This document shows, in pieces, positions 63,897 to 64,000 of a DNA stretch of 64,000 nucleotides. The translations under genes and the position numbers were made by a program. The DNA comes from Leidyana gryllorum EB-2025a (taxonomy: Eukaryota; Apicomplexa), in contig JBLWGC010000123.1 of assembly GCA_048772705.1 (NCBI GenBank), positions 17,039 through 81,038 on the forward strand. Direction: 5' to 3'. Below the pieces are notes generated by a model. That model was not told the origin of the DNA. It made no database searches and was given only the letters and a program-made list of their open reading frames with translations. Position 1 is the stretch's first letter, and the number at the start of each line of letters is the position of its first letter.

Positions 63897-64000
63897 TGTT
63901 ACCCTTTTTAATATACTCTAAAGAACAACGCACACTTGCACCCTTAGTTCCGGTTTCTCATAGTCCTTTCCTCTAGTAGTCCATCTAACGACCAGACATC
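63897..64000 (+). mobile_element. 3' LTR of element D (one base short at window end)
   Basis: Identical over 104 bases to 59732-59835; preceded by the purine tract AACGGGGGAA. Confidence 0.95.

Larger units (their letters stand above)
59732..64000 (+). mobile_element. Element D: intact Ty3/Gypsy retrotransposon with very short LTRs
   Basis: 5' LTR, PBS, gag, overlapping pol, purine tract (AACGGGGGAA) and 3' LTR in order. The 104 visible bases of the two LTRs are identical, so insertion is recent. The window ends one base short of the expected 3' LTR end; the target duplication on that side is outside. Confidence 0.95.

Overview
This is a eukaryotic window made of two parts: a tRNA gene super-array (about 1-46350) and a graveyard of Ty3/Gypsy LTR retrotransposons (about 46440-64000). 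Evidence for a eukaryote: tRNA-Tyr genes carry a 7-nt intron after the anticodon, initiator tRNA-Met has A1:U72 and an AUCG T-loop, no tRNA gene encodes CCA, and the retroelements are Gag/Pol Ty3/Gypsy types, some with a C-terminal chromodomain. I cannot name the species; an early-diverging fungus or a protist both fit.

Region 1-46350 holds well over 150 recognisable tRNA genes plus roughly 100 decayed, truncated or chimeric ones, on both strands, with spacers mostly of 50-200 bp. I see no protein-coding gene there. Nearly every isoacceptor is present (Ala AGC/CGC/UGC; Arg ACG/UCG/CCG/UCU/CCU; Asn; Asp; Cys; Gln CUG/UUG; Glu CUC/UUC; Gly GCC; His; Ile AAU/UAU; Leu AAG/CAG/CAA/UAA; Lys CUU/UUU; Met initiator and elongator; Phe; Pro AGG/CGG/UGG; Ser AGA/CGA/UGA/GCU; Thr AGU/CGU/UGU; Trp; Tyr; Val AAC/CAC). 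I did not find Gly UCC/CCC, Val UAC or Leu UAG on their own bodies. The array grew by segmental duplication: blocks of 3-8 tRNA genes plus spacers recur in direct and inverted orientation, and several breakpoints fall inside tRNA genes, giving truncated or chimeric genes. Many copies have changed anticodons on an otherwise standard body.

LTR insertions interrupt the array at 1-154, 7885-8219, 9413-10429, 12419-12724 (duplicated as 22303-22608) and 13803-14404. Three LTR families are involved, with TG...CA ends and, where both flanks can be read, 5-bp target duplications; for three of the sites an uninterrupted paralogous site exists in the window. All lie about 20-90 bp upstream of the 5' end of a tRNA gene, suggesting tRNA-gene-directed integration.

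Region 46440-64000: element A (minus strand, chromodomain-bearing; intact Pol, a probable -1 frameshift site, 3' LTR of the same family as the array LTRs, 5' end lost); an RT fragment; element B (plus, decayed, chromodomain); element E (minus, decayed, gag-protease); short Gag-like remnants C, F and G, one running into an 11-bp minisatellite; and element D (plus, 59732-64000+), apparently intact, with identical LTRs of only about 105 bp. The primer-binding site of D is complementary to the 3' end of tRNA-Ser, a gene present in many copies in the array, and the gag AUG straddles the LTR/PBS junction so that the PBS is itself coding.

Coordinates were read by eye: tRNA ends should be good to a few bases for intact copies and looser for pseudogenes.
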